DNA of 64,000 nt. It comes from Bacteroidota bacterium (GTDB lineage Bacteria; Bacteroidota; Ignavibacteria; Kryptoniales; JAKASW01). A model generated the notes under the pieces. The model saw nothing but the letters and a program-made list of their open reading frames with translations. It did no database searches and was not told where the DNA came from. Made by a program: the position numbers and the translations under genes. Location of the stretch: NCBI GenBank assembly GCA_021825585.1, contig JAKAGT010000001.1, forward strand, positions 285,388-349,387, written 5' to 3'. This document shows, piece after piece, positions 35,841 to 45,235 of this stretch (the stretch's first letter is position 1; every line of letters begins with the position of its first letter).

Positions 35841-36917
35841 ATGACTTTGACAGATAATTCGTCTCAAAAACCGTTTGTGCCGCTTGGTGTAGGCTCAGCT
35901 CTATTTGCCGCGCTGCTCTTTGGCGTGAGCACCCCGTTTGCCAAGCTTTTGCTCGGCGACGTGTCACCCGTGCTGCTTGCAGCACTTTTTTATCTTGGAT
36001 CAGGAATCGGTCTGACCCTTCTATATATCCTCCGTCCAGGACATTCCACCGGGGAAGCACCTATAGCGAGAAGAGATATCCCATGGCTTGCCGGAGCATT
36101 GTTCTTCGGTGGTGTCCTTGGTCCTGTGCTTCTGATGGTGGGTCTCAGCACAACGCCCGCTTCCAGCGCGTCACTCCTGCTCAACATGGAATCGGTCTTC
36201 ACGGTGATTATTGCCTGGTTTATCTTCCGTGAGAATTTTGACCGTCGCATCGCAATCGGGATGGTATTCATTCTGGCAGGCGGAATCATGCTTTCATTTC
36301 GCGGCACAAATGGAATCTCGCTTTCGGGCGGTTCCCTTGCCGTCATCGCGGCGTGTCTTTGCTGGGGAATTGACAACAACCTCACGCAGAAAGTATCCGC
36401 AAGCGACCCTGTTCAGATAGCCGCCATCAAGGGAATCGCGGCGGGTAGCGCGAATTTTATTATTGCGATGATTCTCGGCGCAACGCTCCCCCCGATAATG
36501 ACCGCGGCGGCCTCGATGCTTGTCGGTTTCTTCTGCTATGGCATCAGCCTCGTGCTGTTCGTGTCTGCGCTTCGGCGCGTCGGAACGGCACGTACCAGTG
36601 CCTACTTCTCACTCGCTCCCTTCATAGGCACCGCGCTATCGATATTTCTTTTGCACGAATCTCCCCGCGCTTCGTTACTTATCGCCGCGTTGTTCATGGG
36701 GACAGGAGTGTGGCTCCATCTCACGGAACGGCACTCGCATGAACATACGCATGAACCGATCACACATAATCACCAGCATGTTCATGATCAGCACCACCAG
36801 CACGAGCATATTGCGGATGTTGATCCAAACGAACCTCATTCTCATGAACACACACATGAACCCATCACACATACTCATCCGCACTACCCTGACATTCATC
36901 ACCGGCATTTGCACTAA
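35841..36917 (+). CDS. DMT/EamA transporter with histidine-rich C-terminal tail
   Basis: Residues 1-295 form ten hydrophobic helices of the drug/metabolite transporter superfamily with two EamA halves (ALFAALLFGVSTPFAKLLLG; GGSLAVIAACLCWGIDNNLT). The last ~65 residues are about one-third histidine, with a repeated EHTHEPITH unit occurring twice, and should be cytoplasmic. Such tails bind Ni, Co or Zn. A metal-linked efflux or uptake role is therefore suggested, though EamA proteins usually move organic solutes. No metal regulator is nearby. Confidence 0.82.
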   Translation: MTLTDNSSQKPFVPLGVGSALFAALLFGVSTPFAKLLLGDVSPVLLAALFYLGSGIGLTLLYILRPGHSTGEAPIARRDIPWLAGALFFGGVLGPVLLMVGLSTTPASSASLLLNMESVFTVIIAWFIFRENFDRRIAIGMVFILAGGIMLSFRGTNGISLSGGSLAVIAACLCWGIDNNLTQKVSASDPVQIAAIKGIAAGSANFIIAMILGATLPPIMTAAASMLVGFFCYGISLVLFVSALRRVGTARTSAYFSLAPFIGTALSIFLLHESPRASLLIAALFMGTGVWLHLTERHSHEHTHEPITHNHQHVHDQHHQHEHIADVDPNEPHSHEHTHEPITHTHPHYPDIHHRHLH

Positions 36918-37300
36918 GGATCAGCTCTGAGAGCTAACTTGCTCATGGAAAAACTGGCGCTGAATAGTTCTACAAGCCTCTCCTGTGGAGGTATCGAAGG
37001 GCTGGGGAAAGAGAGGGTCGAAAGGGATATGAACAAGTTGCAGAAGCACTGATGCTGGTTTCAAGGAAGGGGTCCATTTCTCCGGATAGTGGAAAGGCTT
37101 CGCTCTTCATGTACAAAAGTACATGTTTGTGTACCAAAGTAAATAGAGTGACCAGACTGTAATTTACAGGCCGTTTGGCAGCGTTCTCCGATGGTACAAA
37201 ACCGGTAATTGGGGGTACCCCTTAATAGAATTTCCTTATAGAGATTTGCGTGTAATTCCGCAGCGATATATATTAAGTGGTATATATCAAGGAGCCAACC
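36918..37300. other. Intergenic region before vapBC
   Basis: About 380 bases with no gene seen. It contains a perfect dyad CATGTAC-AAAA-GTACATG (37108-37125) directly followed by a partial repeat (GTGTACCAAAGTAAA), and the VapB operator at its right end. Confidence 0.45.
37265..37288 (+). promoter_or_regulatory. VapBC operator
   Basis: GATATATA (37265-37272) and TATATATC (37281-37288) form a perfect inverted repeat with an 8-base spacer ending 3 bases before the GGAG ribosome site of vapB. This is the expected place for autorepression by the VapBC complex. Confidence 0.65.
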
Positions 37301-37555
37301 GTGGACACCGCAAAATTGTTCGAGAACGGAAGAAGCCAGGCTGTCCGGCTGCCCAAGGCTTACAGGATGAAAGGCAAAGAAGTAAGCATAACCAAGGTTG
37401 GAGACGCCGTGATCCTTCTTCCCCGAAAGAAAAAATGGGATTCTCTTTTCGAAAGCCTGAAGGAATTCTCCGATGATTTCATGTCGGAGATCCCGGACAC
37501 GGGAAATGAACGGGTTCAGCCTCCCCTGGAGAAGAGGACAGAACTGTTCAAATGA
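37301..37555 (+). CDS. vapB: VapB-like antitoxin (AbrB/MazE fold)
   Basis: The 84-residue protein opens VDTAKLFENGRSQAVRLPKAYR, the standard swapped-hairpin AbrB DNA-binding sequence of VapB antitoxins, and ends in a charged tail (LEKRTELFK) that would wrap the toxin. The GTG at 37301 with GGAG 6 bases upstream is preferred over the GTG at 37277, which lies within the operator. Its stop overlaps the vapC start. Confidence 0.9.
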   Translation: MDTAKLFENGRSQAVRLPKAYRMKGKEVSITKVGDAVILLPRKKKWDSLFESLKEFSDDFMSEIPDTGNERVQPPLEKRTELFK

Positions 37556-37956
37556 AATACCTGCTGGATACAAACATCTGCATCTACATCATCAAGAATA
37601 ATCCTCCGGCAGTACAGCAACGGTTTTCGAAAGAGCGGCCGGGAGACGTGGCTATATCAAGCATAACGGCAGCTGAGTTCTACTACGGCGCTGAGAAGAG
37701 CTCGCAGGTTGACAAGAATATAATCTCAATCCAGAAGCTCCTGCAGCCATTGATTGCACTGCATTTCAGTGAAGAGGATGCAGTAGCTTACGGCAAAGTA
37801 AGAGCTGATCTTGAGAGGCAAGGAGCGCCCATTGGTGCGATGGACTTGCTGATCGCTGCTCAGGCCTTGAGCCACGAACTGATCCTTGTTACAAACAATG
37901 TCCGTGAATTTCAAAGAGTTGCTTCTCTTCGCATTGAGAACTGGGCGGCCAAGTAG
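37552..37956 (+). CDS. vapC: VapC PIN-domain ribonuclease toxin
   Basis: The 134-residue PIN protein keeps the acidic residues: MKYLLDTNICIYIIK, ITAAEFYYGAEKS and GAMDLLIAAQAL, with VTNNVREFQRV near the end. VapC toxins cut tRNA or rRNA. The ATG overlaps vapB by 4 bases (ATGA). The frame is complete and the module appears functional. Confidence 0.92.
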   Translation: MKYLLDTNICIYIIKNNPPAVQQRFSKERPGDVAISSITAAEFYYGAEKSSQVDKNIISIQKLLQPLIALHFSEEDAVAYGKVRADLERQGAPIGAMDLLIAAQALSHELILVTNNVREFQRVASLRIENWAAK

Positions 37957-38553
37957 CTGTATCTGGTCACTCGCTGCCGGAAGCCATTCCTCTCTCAGTG
38001 TTCCATTAATCTCGATATCGATACTCCTGCCACAATTTGATTCATCTCCGCGTTCAATCTCACTCTCATCAACGGTAAGCGTGATATGACCGCCGAAACA
38101 GCGCTTCTTCTTTCCGGCGTCTTTGGGAATTCCCCTGAGTTTTGTCGAAAGACCCCTTTGGGGGATGAACCTTCAGGTGGCTTGTGATCTCTACGATGCA
38201 CGGCAAGCTTTGCAGCACGCTGCGTAGTACAGCTCCATGCCCGTTATATGCCCGGTCGCGAGGAGAAAAGTATATCAAAAAAGACTCCCGGATCTGCGAT
38301 ACCCACATGGTCTGCAATCCCGCCACGACACTTCCTTATCTGCTGAAACGGCAACGCGTTAAGATTTCAATTACTGCGGGGTCCTCGGTGTCGGTCAATA
38401 CAGTTTGGTGAAGTCCGGAATATTTACCTTATTAGTAATACAGCTGCTAGGCAGTTGCCCCGGGGTAAGTCGCAACGGGGGTTAATTAACGGGTGGAAAC
38501 CTCTTTGGGGTATGCAACCCAATTTCGAATCACAAATTCATAAGGGTAACATT
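37957..38553. other. Gene-free stretch between vapC and the integrase
   Basis: About 600 bases without a recognisable gene or tRNA. GC-rich short palindromes such as CCCCTTTGGGG (about 38152) are present. No attachment-site repeat to other parts of the window was found. Confidence 0.4.
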
Positions 38554-39456
38554 ATGAAATTATCAGAATTCCGCGGGTGGGCGATCGAATATGGAGAAAC
38601 CAACTTCTCCCGCAAAACAGCAGAGTGGTACAAGAACTCATTTGACGCCTTGATAAAGCATATCGGCGACAAAAATGTCGAGAAGATGAAGCCAATTGAC
38701 CTGGAAACCTTCAAGACAAAGAGAAAGAAGGAGGTGACGGATTCAACTGTCAACATCAACATGAGGGCAATAAAAAGCTGCTTTCGGAAGGCTTTCGATC
38801 TCGAACTGATTAGGAGGAATCCGGCCGAGAAAGTAAAGGCAATACACGAGGTCGAACAATCGCCCCTATATTTGACAGAGGAGGATGCGAAAGGATTCCT
38901 TCGTGCAACGCAGACAGAGCCGTGGTTTGGAAAAATAGTCCTATTCGCGATGCAGACGGGTCTGAGGCGCGGCGAAATAACGAACCTTCGGAAGACTGAT
39001 TTTGACCGGGTGAACAGAGTGTTACACGTTCATTCAACTGCGAACTATCGAGTCAAGTTTGGGAAAGTTAGGAATGTTACGGTCAATGACGTGGCGCTAC
39101 AGATTATCATGGAGCGTTTGAGAGTTGAAGGCACCGAGTTTCTCTTTGCTGACGAACACGGGAAGCATATTAGACCTGACCGGCTAACGAAAAAATTCAG
39201 GAAATACATCAGGGAGACAGGACTTAACAAAAAGTACCATTTCCACTCACTGAGGCATAGCTTTGGATCACTTCTCTGTCAGAATAATGTTCCGCTACGC
39301 GACATTCAGGAGCTGATGGGACATTCGCGGATTACCGTGACGGAGAAATATGCTCATGTCTCACCTGAGCATCTTCACAAGTCGACGGGTGTCATGTCGA
39401 CCCTAACGGCACCGACCACCGGCCTCTTTGATTGGGATTTTCTTGGCCGACCATAG
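38554..39456 (+). CDS. Tyrosine recombinase/integrase
   Basis: The 300-residue protein has an N-terminal SAM-like core-binding domain (about residues 1-85) and a catalytic domain with all key residues: Arg in QTGLRRGEITNL, HSLRHSFGSLL (HxxR), LMGHSRITVTEKYAHV (His and nucleophile Tyr). It therefore looks active. The ATG at 38554 is chosen because upstream codons are not conserved-looking. It probably mobilised or mobilises part of the accessory region. Confidence 0.88.
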   Translation: MKLSEFRGWAIEYGETNFSRKTAEWYKNSFDALIKHIGDKNVEKMKPIDLETFKTKRKKEVTDSTVNINMRAIKSCFRKAFDLELIRRNPAEKVKAIHEVEQSPLYLTEEDAKGFLRATQTEPWFGKIVLFAMQTGLRRGEITNLRKTDFDRVNRVLHVHSTANYRVKFGKVRNVTVNDVALQIIMERLRVEGTEFLFADEHGKHIRPDRLTKKFRKYIRETGLNKKYHFHSLRHSFGSLLCQNNVPLRDIQELMGHSRITVTEKYAHVSPEHLHKSTGVMSTLTAPTTGLFDWDFLGRP

Positions 39457-39589
39457 ACGAGGAGAAGTGGCCGATCACTGACGAGCCTATTTTTCCTGGA
39501 AGAGCAAAACGTTCAAGGATTATAGAGGCCCACTTGATGTGGTGTAGGTGAAACGGGGGGCAGCGTCCCGAAGCCGCCCCGCGTCACAT

Positions 39590-39922
39590 TCACTTCGCAG
39601 TTAGGAATTTTACGAAGTCTAGCAGTTGTCGCCGCTTTTCGGAATTCATTTCAGAGTAGATAGACACCAGGTCGCGGGCCTGGGAATCGCGTGATATAAT
39701 GTCCTCAACTCGATGAGTTTCGTTTTCACCGAGCAGGAAATCGGCGGTGACGTTCAGAGCGTCGGCCAAGGATTTCAAGCGGTCAGATTTAAGCTGGCGC
39801 AACTTGCTCGAGAGGAGTCGCGAAATGGTCGCTTGGGTCATGTGAGCGGCTTTGGCCAGCTCAGCTTGTGAGAGTCCCAGATTCTCTTGCAGCTTTTTTA
39901 CTCGTGATCCTAAAGTATCCAT
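39590..39922 (-). CDS. XRE-family transcriptional regulator
   Basis: The 110-residue protein has a standard N-terminal helix-turn-helix (LGLSQAELAKAAHMTQATIS) and a C-terminal oligomerisation stretch (SEKRRQLLDFVKFLTAK). It resembles mobile-element or phage repressors. No partner gene overlaps it; it lies between two integrases. Confidence 0.82.
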   Translation of the reverse strand: MDTLGSRVKKLQENLGLSQAELAKAAHMTQATISRLLSSKLRQLKSDRLKSLADALNVTADFLLGENETHRVEDIISRDSQARDLVSIYSEMNSEKRRQLLDFVKFLTAK

Positions 39923-40298
39923 TATCTTTCCTTTTCGTTTTGTTCGAAGTGATTTTGTGTTGATGAGATCGGAGATGAATTGTTTCTATCACGAACATGG
40001 CAAGATAATTTTCTGCTTTCGAGGCTCGTCATTAGTCGGCGCGCGACTTATTTCCTACGACGACGAAGTTTTCCTTCAGCAAATCTTCTGGCATCGAACT
40101 CGCTTTCGTGTCGATGCGCCTCGATCCATTTGTCCACTTCCGCTTCGATAAACTGGAATACATCCGTGAAGGTTCACAACCGTCAAATTAGAATGGACTC
40201 GAAGCTTTGGGGGTGGTTAGGGTGGAAAAAACAGGGCCTTTTGAGGTACGTTTGTCACAAATTTCGTCATAATATCTGTCACGCGGGCGCCGATTCTA
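39923..40298. other. Gene-free stretch between XRE regulator and integrase
   Basis: About 375 bases. I see no gene, RNA or clear repeat in it. Confidence 0.4.
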
Positions 40299-41462
40299 TC
40301 AGGCTGCTGATCGCTCCGGCTCTGTTGTAGATTTGCAAACGACTTCTTGGCTACCATAGGAATCCTCCGCCTGGCTATTCCACTCCCGGACATCTCCGGT
40401 GTTTACCGGTGGATAAAGGACCTCCGTCAATTTTTCAAGCGCCTCGTAAACGGCGTCTTCGATATAGCCAGTATAAAAGGTGAAATTCGTGTTGTGAGGA
40501 TTCCTGTGTCCGAGAATTAATTCACAATAACTGTCGGGAAGCTTCGCGTACGCTTTAAGCCAGCTATTGCAGGTCTTCCGTAAATCATTGAGCTTTCCAT
40601 TGAAACCTACCTCCTTTCTGACTTTGCTAAAGAGGTATTCGATCTGGTCGCCTGAATATGGGCAGGGTCTGTCATATCCAGTCTGAAGATAATTCAAAAT
40701 TTGTATAGACCTTTTGTTGAGGGGGATTGTCCTGTCGCGCTTTTTCTTTGTCGTCGCGACGCGGAGTGAGATCACTCTGTTTTCATAATCCACGTTGCTC
40801 CACTCGAGCTTGACTAACTCGCCGCGTCGCATGCCGGTCATCAAATACAGCTCAATCAATTTGTCGAAATCCTCGGCCGTCCGGCCTGACACGAGAAGGA
40901 TTTTCCTCATAAGCTCGGGCTTGAAGATATTCGGCGCATGTTCCTCAGCCGTTGAACGAATAAAACGGCTGAACGGGTTAGTTGAAACCCAGTTGTTGTA
41001 GACTGCGTAAGAGAAGGCGGATCTCATCAGGATCATATAAGTGTTTATCGTGCTGCCTGAAAGCGGGCGGCCGTAACGACTAGATGTTTTACTCGAATGG
41101 ATACGGAATCTCTCCACCATCGGTCGATCCACATCGTCAAGTTCAACGTCCCCGACCAGGTCTATCAATCGTCTAAAGACCGTATCTGAGTTTACAGTAT
41201 ATCCGCTTGAGTTCTTTGACTCATTGTAATCGTGGAATTTAACTCCAAGCTCGGACAGCGTCATACCACGCAACTGGTTTTCTCGCCTTCGTCTGAGATA
41301 TTCCGTTGCGCGCAGTGTTGCTTCGCGCTTGTCGTTGGTTTTCATGCTTTCACGGATGCGATCTCCGTCAATCATGACATCTAGCCAGAGAATCCTTTTC
41401 TTCCCTCTAGGATGAAGATGCTTTGCTATATTGCGGCTGCTTAGTTTGTCTAAAAGTATCAT
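40299..41462 (-). CDS. Tyrosine recombinase/integrase with altered catalytic motif
   Basis: The 387-residue protein has a core-binding domain (TLSELGVKFHDYNESKN...) and catalytic domain. Arg is in MTGMRRGELVKLEW and the beta-hairpin Lys region in VATTKKKRDRTIPL; box II reads LNDLRKTCNSWL, where Asn replaces the usual His; then ILGHRNPHNTNFTFYTGY with His and candidate Tyr. Recombinases with Asn/Lys at this His position exist, so activity is possible. The ATG at 41462 starts MILLDKLSSRNIAKHL; the longer frame is less likely. Confidence 0.8.
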   Translation of the reverse strand: MILLDKLSSRNIAKHLHPRGKKRILWLDVMIDGDRIRESMKTNDKREATLRATEYLRRRRENQLRGMTLSELGVKFHDYNESKNSSGYTVNSDTVFRRLIDLVGDVELDDVDRPMVERFRIHSSKTSSRYGRPLSGSTINTYMILMRSAFSYAVYNNWVSTNPFSRFIRSTAEEHAPNIFKPELMRKILLVSGRTAEDFDKLIELYLMTGMRRGELVKLEWSNVDYENRVISLRVATTKKKRDRTIPLNKRSIQILNYLQTGYDRPCPYSGDQIEYLFSKVRKEVGFNGKLNDLRKTCNSWLKAYAKLPDSYCELILGHRNPHNTNFTFYTGYIEDAVYEALEKLTEVLYPPVNTGDVREWNSQAEDSYGSQEVVCKSTTEPERSAA

Positions 41463-41739
41463 ATCTGTTCTTCTTTCGACCGTATTCGCTTTAAGCTGGC
41501 GATACGGTTCAGAGACCTCCGCACAGGTCATTGCGCGGAGACCTAACTCTGATGTTTAACCGATCATAAGAGTTATTGTGAATCCATATAAAGTTCTGAT
41601 TTGCCCCCCAGCCTGATGCGGATAGGACGCCCCCGTACCCTTGGCAGCTCCCCGCCATCCGAATTATGGTCCCAAAGCAAATTGTGTTGTCAACATCCGA
41701 TTCAGCGGATATGTGTGGATGTTCTTTTTAACAGACGCT

Positions 41740-42342
41740 TCAGATTGATGATTCATGGCGGATCAGGGAAGCGAGTTTGTCTTGTGCCGCTCTGAGCCTA
41801 TCGTGAGCTGATGAATCCTTTGACCAATCCTCCAGTATCCCCTGAGCGAAAGAGCGGTCAGCCCCGAACACCGATCTGCAGTGAAGAGCAGACAGCGACG
41901 GATTCTGGCTGTACCAGGAAAACGAAGTCCTTCTCAGAGTGTGGAAGCTTCCGCGAATTCCGGTCTGCCTTCGAACTTCAACGAAGTTTCGTTGGACGAC
42001 AAGGTCCCCGTATGGGACGGGTCTCTCATAATGTTCTCTCATGTAACAAAGCAATTGGAGGCATCTTTCGCCTATCGGCACTATTCTCGCACAATAAGTC
42101 TTACTGGCGCTTGCCGGCACCGTAATGACTCTGCCTTCAAAGTCGACGTCAGAAAATTGAAGCCTGACAGCTTCGCTGAGTCTCAGCCCCAACAAGAGAC
42201 AAAGCTCATAGATCTTCCCGAAATCGATCCTCACCGTCTCTGCGGTATTTATGAGGATGTTTACTTCCTCAGTGGTGAATACTTCGATCGGCCTTTTCGA
42301 GCCGGTTTTCTTTGCATAATTTGACGTTTGATGATCATCCAT
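41740..42342 (-). pseudogene. Degenerate integrase catalytic-domain fragment
   Basis: The 200-residue frame (MDDHQTSNYAKKTGSKRPIE...) begins within a recombinase: Arg box LLGLRLSEAVRLQFSDVDF and HxxR box HTLRRTSFSWYSQ are present. The N-terminal core-binding domain is missing, and the C-terminal GHS...Y box is lost or scrambled (ALHCRSVFGADRSFAQG). It is probably a decayed relative of the integrase beside it, with which it shares the YxRPxPYxGD motif. Confidence 0.6.
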
Positions 42343-42952
42343 CTTGTTATCCTCCTTTTGGATTTTGAATGGATTTGGTTGAATAATCGTCCCAACGCAA
42401 TGGGCGTAGTGGGACTCTGCTGGTTTTTCCAGCAAACTTTTGGTGATTCCCTCGGCGGTTTATTCCGCGCTGTTGAAAACAACCCACACTTTTTACTGTC
42501 CTTTCCGGAACGATGTGCTTCAGGCAGTACTTCTACCTCTTCGTCTCCTATGACGAGAGATCGACTTGTTGTTCGGAAAATCCCGTAGACATTCAGGAAA
42601 AGTTGATCGGAGTGTTACCCAGTTCTACTTGGACTCCCCTGATTTGCCCCCTGGCTCTAATGCCTGTCTCGGCCACCTATTCCTACATTAATATTACACA
42701 GGAATATGGAATCCACAAAACTGTGTTGCCCGAGCACACGCACCATGATACATCAATCTCCCTATCCGCAGCATACCGCGGAAGGTACGAACTAACTATC
42801 AGTTTGCCAAAATGCGTTGACCGGTCTCGCGTACCATCATCCAATCGAAGCGACCTGCTGCAGTTGACGACACCGGCTCCATGGTTGATCATGGGCTTAT
42901 TCAACTTGACGCGTCGTTTACTCGAAGAGCAGATCGACCTTGTGAAATGCCG
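42343..42952. other. Unassigned stretch between recombinase fragment and nuclease
   Basis: About 600 bases. A plus-strand frame at 42513-42956 encodes a 147-residue sequence (for example SYINITQEYGIHKTVLPE) that is somewhat protein-like but unrecognised and lacks a clear ribosome site. It is convergent with, and overlaps, the nuclease end. Confidence 0.3.
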
Positions 42953-43762
42953 TTAAGCTCGCCTGTCTCTCGAACGACTGTACCTCGGAATCCTAGAGCG
43001 CCGAAAGCTGCTCTCGTGGATCGACCTCTGATTGAAGTATGCGCAGTAGTCACAGTCATGCGCCGGTTCAGGCAGGTCAGGCGCAAGGAGACATTTGTGA
43101 AGTTGGATAATAGTATCTTCAACCCAGCTATCGTCTCCTTCGTATGCGATGATCTTAGTGTTGAACTCCAGCTTGGATTCAAAAGCTGGTTTGCCGGGGT
43201 CGGCGTTTGCATACACGAAGTATGCGACATCTGACACCATGAAACCGTTGCGCCTGAAAAGCCATTGATACACTTCCACCTGATGCCTGTACGAAGCCTG
43301 CCAATCCGCATCGATGTTTACCTCTCCGGTTTTTGAGGTGGATTTGTAGTCGACAATATGCAGTTGATCTTTCGCATCGATCCAGATGTCGTCAACCGCA
43401 CCCTTTATAATCAGGTTTGTCGGACCGTGCAGATGTTTGATTCCGCCTCTTAATGCATTCCTCCAGGTCTCCAGATCTTTATGTGCGAATGGAATACAGT
43501 TGATGCCGAAGTAAGTCGCGGTGGGGTGAGGCACAGCGAGCCGGCGGAAAAGGTCAAACTCCTTTTTGAGCAGTATGTCGACCGCAGTATTAAGACTGTA
43601 AGGATACGCGGGCGGTGTCGCAGTTCCGAGCCTCTTGTTTAGGTAAAAACACCTCGGACACTTCTGAAACAGTTCAATACCGGCTCTACTAATTGCGTAA
43701 GGCTTCCTGGAAAGTGGATCGTACAGATTTCGGACGCGTTTAGCTTTGTAATACTTTGACAT
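42953..43762 (-). CDS. PD-(D/E)XK nuclease, RecB/Cas4-like
   Basis: The 269-residue protein has the RecB-type nuclease core: GAVDDIWIDAKDQLHIVDYKS (metal-binding D and DxK), a preceding conserved block and the Q-x3-Y motif (HQVEVYQWLF). Cysteines at CPRCFY near the N-terminus and CDYCAYF near the C-terminus resemble the iron-sulfur ligands of Cas4/AddB-type nucleases. No cas genes are nearby. The extreme C-terminus is Arg/Ser-rich (RRSRIPRYSRSRDRRA). It may process DNA ends for the mobile element or act in defence. Confidence 0.8.
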   Translation of the reverse strand: MSKYYKAKRVRNLYDPLSRKPYAISRAGIELFQKCPRCFYLNKRLGTATPPAYPYSLNTAVDILLKKEFDLFRRLAVPHPTATYFGINCIPFAHKDLETWRNALRGGIKHLHGPTNLIIKGAVDDIWIDAKDQLHIVDYKSTSKTGEVNIDADWQASYRHQVEVYQWLFRRNGFMVSDVAYFVYANADPGKPAFESKLEFNTKIIAYEGDDSWVEDTIIQLHKCLLAPDLPEPAHDCDYCAYFNQRSIHESSFRRSRIPRYSRSRDRRA

Positions 43763-43928
43763 AAGTATTGTCCTTTCGTTGGTTGACTAATCGACGGTAG
43801 TTATGTGCCTTTGACACATGAATTCGGCTACTTGTTATAATCGAACCGTCCCAATTGCCAGCGCAATGGCATACGGTTGAAAAACGTGAAGGAGAAGATT
43901 CAGGTTAGAGAGAAGATGGAGGCTGAAA

Positions 43929-43954
43929 GGCGGAAGCAGTGACTGACTTCCGCC
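43929..43954 (-). terminator. Intrinsic-terminator-like hairpin after the small basic protein
   Basis: GGCGGAAG (43929-43936) and CTTCCGCC (43947-43954) form a perfect 8-bp stem, extended inside by CAG/CTG, followed on the minus strand by TTTC. It lies 25 bases after the stop of the 39-residue gene. Confidence 0.5.
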
Positions 43955-43978
43955 CGCCTGTTGCTTGAGCGTAGGGTA

Positions 43979-44098
43979 TTAACTCTTTCTCTTCCTTTGT
44001 CTGGTGATTTTCGTGTGCTTGACGCGAATGAACTTCACGCCCGACTTTGTTTTGATTTTGCGAGTATGAGTTCTTCGGTAAGAACTTGGCTGTGCCAT
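43979..44098 (-). CDS. 39-residue highly basic small protein
   Basis: An ATG at 44098 with ACGGAGGTATC directly upstream (a strong ribosome site) opens a complete frame beginning MAQPSSYRRTHTRKIKTKSG and ending KITRQRKRKS. Seventeen of 39 residues are Lys or Arg and none is acidic, so nucleic-acid binding is likely. A hairpin terminator follows the stop. It is encoded upstream of the RecB/Cas4-like nuclease on the same strand. I recognise no family. Confidence 0.6.
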   Translation of the reverse strand: MAQPSSYRRTHTRKIKTKSGVKFIRVKHTKITRQRKRKS

Positions 44099-44841
44099 GA
44101 TACCTCCGTTATTGTCGTCATGTGGTTAAGATGATTAGTTTTCGTGAATCAGAAGACACGTTTCGAGTAGATTCCGAAAGTGATGTTTTATGAAGATGCC
44201 GTGTGATTCCTCCTATTGGTTTTGGGCGTAATGCTCCGCCGGTTTCGGGCGGACCGACACTGAGTGATTTGAAGACCGAAGAAGATTAGATGCTGTTTGA
44301 ATACAGTAAGAAGGCGGTACATGCAAGCACTTTCTGTCTTCGTGTCTGATTGTGTGTTCCGAATTTCCAGGAACAGTTTTCGAACCGTACCGGATGATTA
44401 TTGATATCGTGGCCCCCTGTTCTTCCGAGCATCAATCAAACGACGGTCTCTCATCGTCTTGATTGAAAAGCGGGATAGCCAGGTTCGTTCGCCGCCTCGT
44501 ATGAAAGGGCATGATTCGGAATAGAACTCGGACTCGGCTTCAACGGGCGCGACTTCTGAGGCGAGGTGCGAGCGATGCGTTCTACTCTTCTTTGTAAAAC
44601 GATATTCGTCTATTACGTTCGGCATGTTGAACAAAATCCCGGAAATTTCGCCAAGGCAAGCAGACCTTTGTCGGCCGGAGGAAATCATTCAACCCCTGGA
44701 GCTAATTGTATTCAGGTCAGCGTTGCAAAGGTCGTTCAGAGGTGGTCTTCAGTACGCAGGGGGCTAGCCACCGAGGGCATATAAGGCGATAAGCTTAGGA
44801 CGGGGAAATCGAGAGATAGCCCCAAAAGCTCACTTATCGTT
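44099..44841. other. Gene-poor stretch before the hip module
   Basis: About 740 bases without a supported gene. Short frames here (for example 44398-44688, minus) show no family features. Confidence 0.4.
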
Positions 44842-44980
44842 ATACCGAAAAGGGTATAGTTTCATCAATAGCAGCTAATTCTATACCTATTTCGGTATAA
44901 ATTATGGATTACCACTTGTAATTATACCTATTTAGGTATAAATTTATTCTCGTGATGAAAACTATATCAAAGTAGGTATA
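44842..44980 (+). promoter_or_regulatory. Four evenly spaced HipB-type operators
   Basis: TATACC-N6-GGTATA occurs at 44842-44859, 44882-44899 and 44923-44940, and a one-mismatch copy TATATC-N6-GGTATA at 44963-44980, ending 3 bases before the hipB start. Start-to-start distances are 40, 41 and 40 bases, close to four helical turns. HipB proteins bind comparable dyads with a similar spacer and bend DNA, so cooperative repression is expected. Confidence 0.85.
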
Positions 44981-44983
44981 AAA

Positions 44984-45235
44984 ATGAGCAGTAGCATACT
45001 GGCTAAGTTTGTCAAGGAAAAGCGAAAAGCCCTCGGTCTGACACAAGTTATGCTTGCAAAGAAGGCAGGGGTCGGACTCAGACTCGTCAGGGACCTTGAA
45101 CAGGGAAGACGAGGGATAAGAGTGGATAAAGCCAATCAAATTTTGAAGCTGTTCGGATATGAAGTCGGACCGGTGAAAAGAGCTCCGGCAGATGAAGAGC
45201 ACAGCACGTCGAGGGAGAAAGAAGGTAGAGAATGA
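44984..45235 (+). CDS. hipB: HipB-like XRE antitoxin/repressor
   Basis: The 83-residue protein is a compact helix-turn-helix protein (KALGLTQVMLAKKAGVGLRLVRDLEQG, typical of HipB) with a charged tail ending REKEGRE. It should dimerise on the four upstream operators and repress the module. Its stop overlaps the next start by 4 bases (ATGA), so the three hip genes are translationally coupled. Confidence 0.9.
   Translation: MSSSILAKFVKEKRKALGLTQVMLAKKAGVGLRLVRDLEQGRRGIRVDKANQILKLFGYEVGPVKRAPADEEHSTSREKEGRE

Noticed and set aside
42953..43762. Cas4 of a CRISPR system
   Set aside because: No repeat array and no other cas genes are found in the window; only the nuclease fold and Cys pairs are shared.
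44398..44688. 96-residue minus-strand open frame
   Set aside because: No ribosome site, no family resemblance and low-complexity charged composition.
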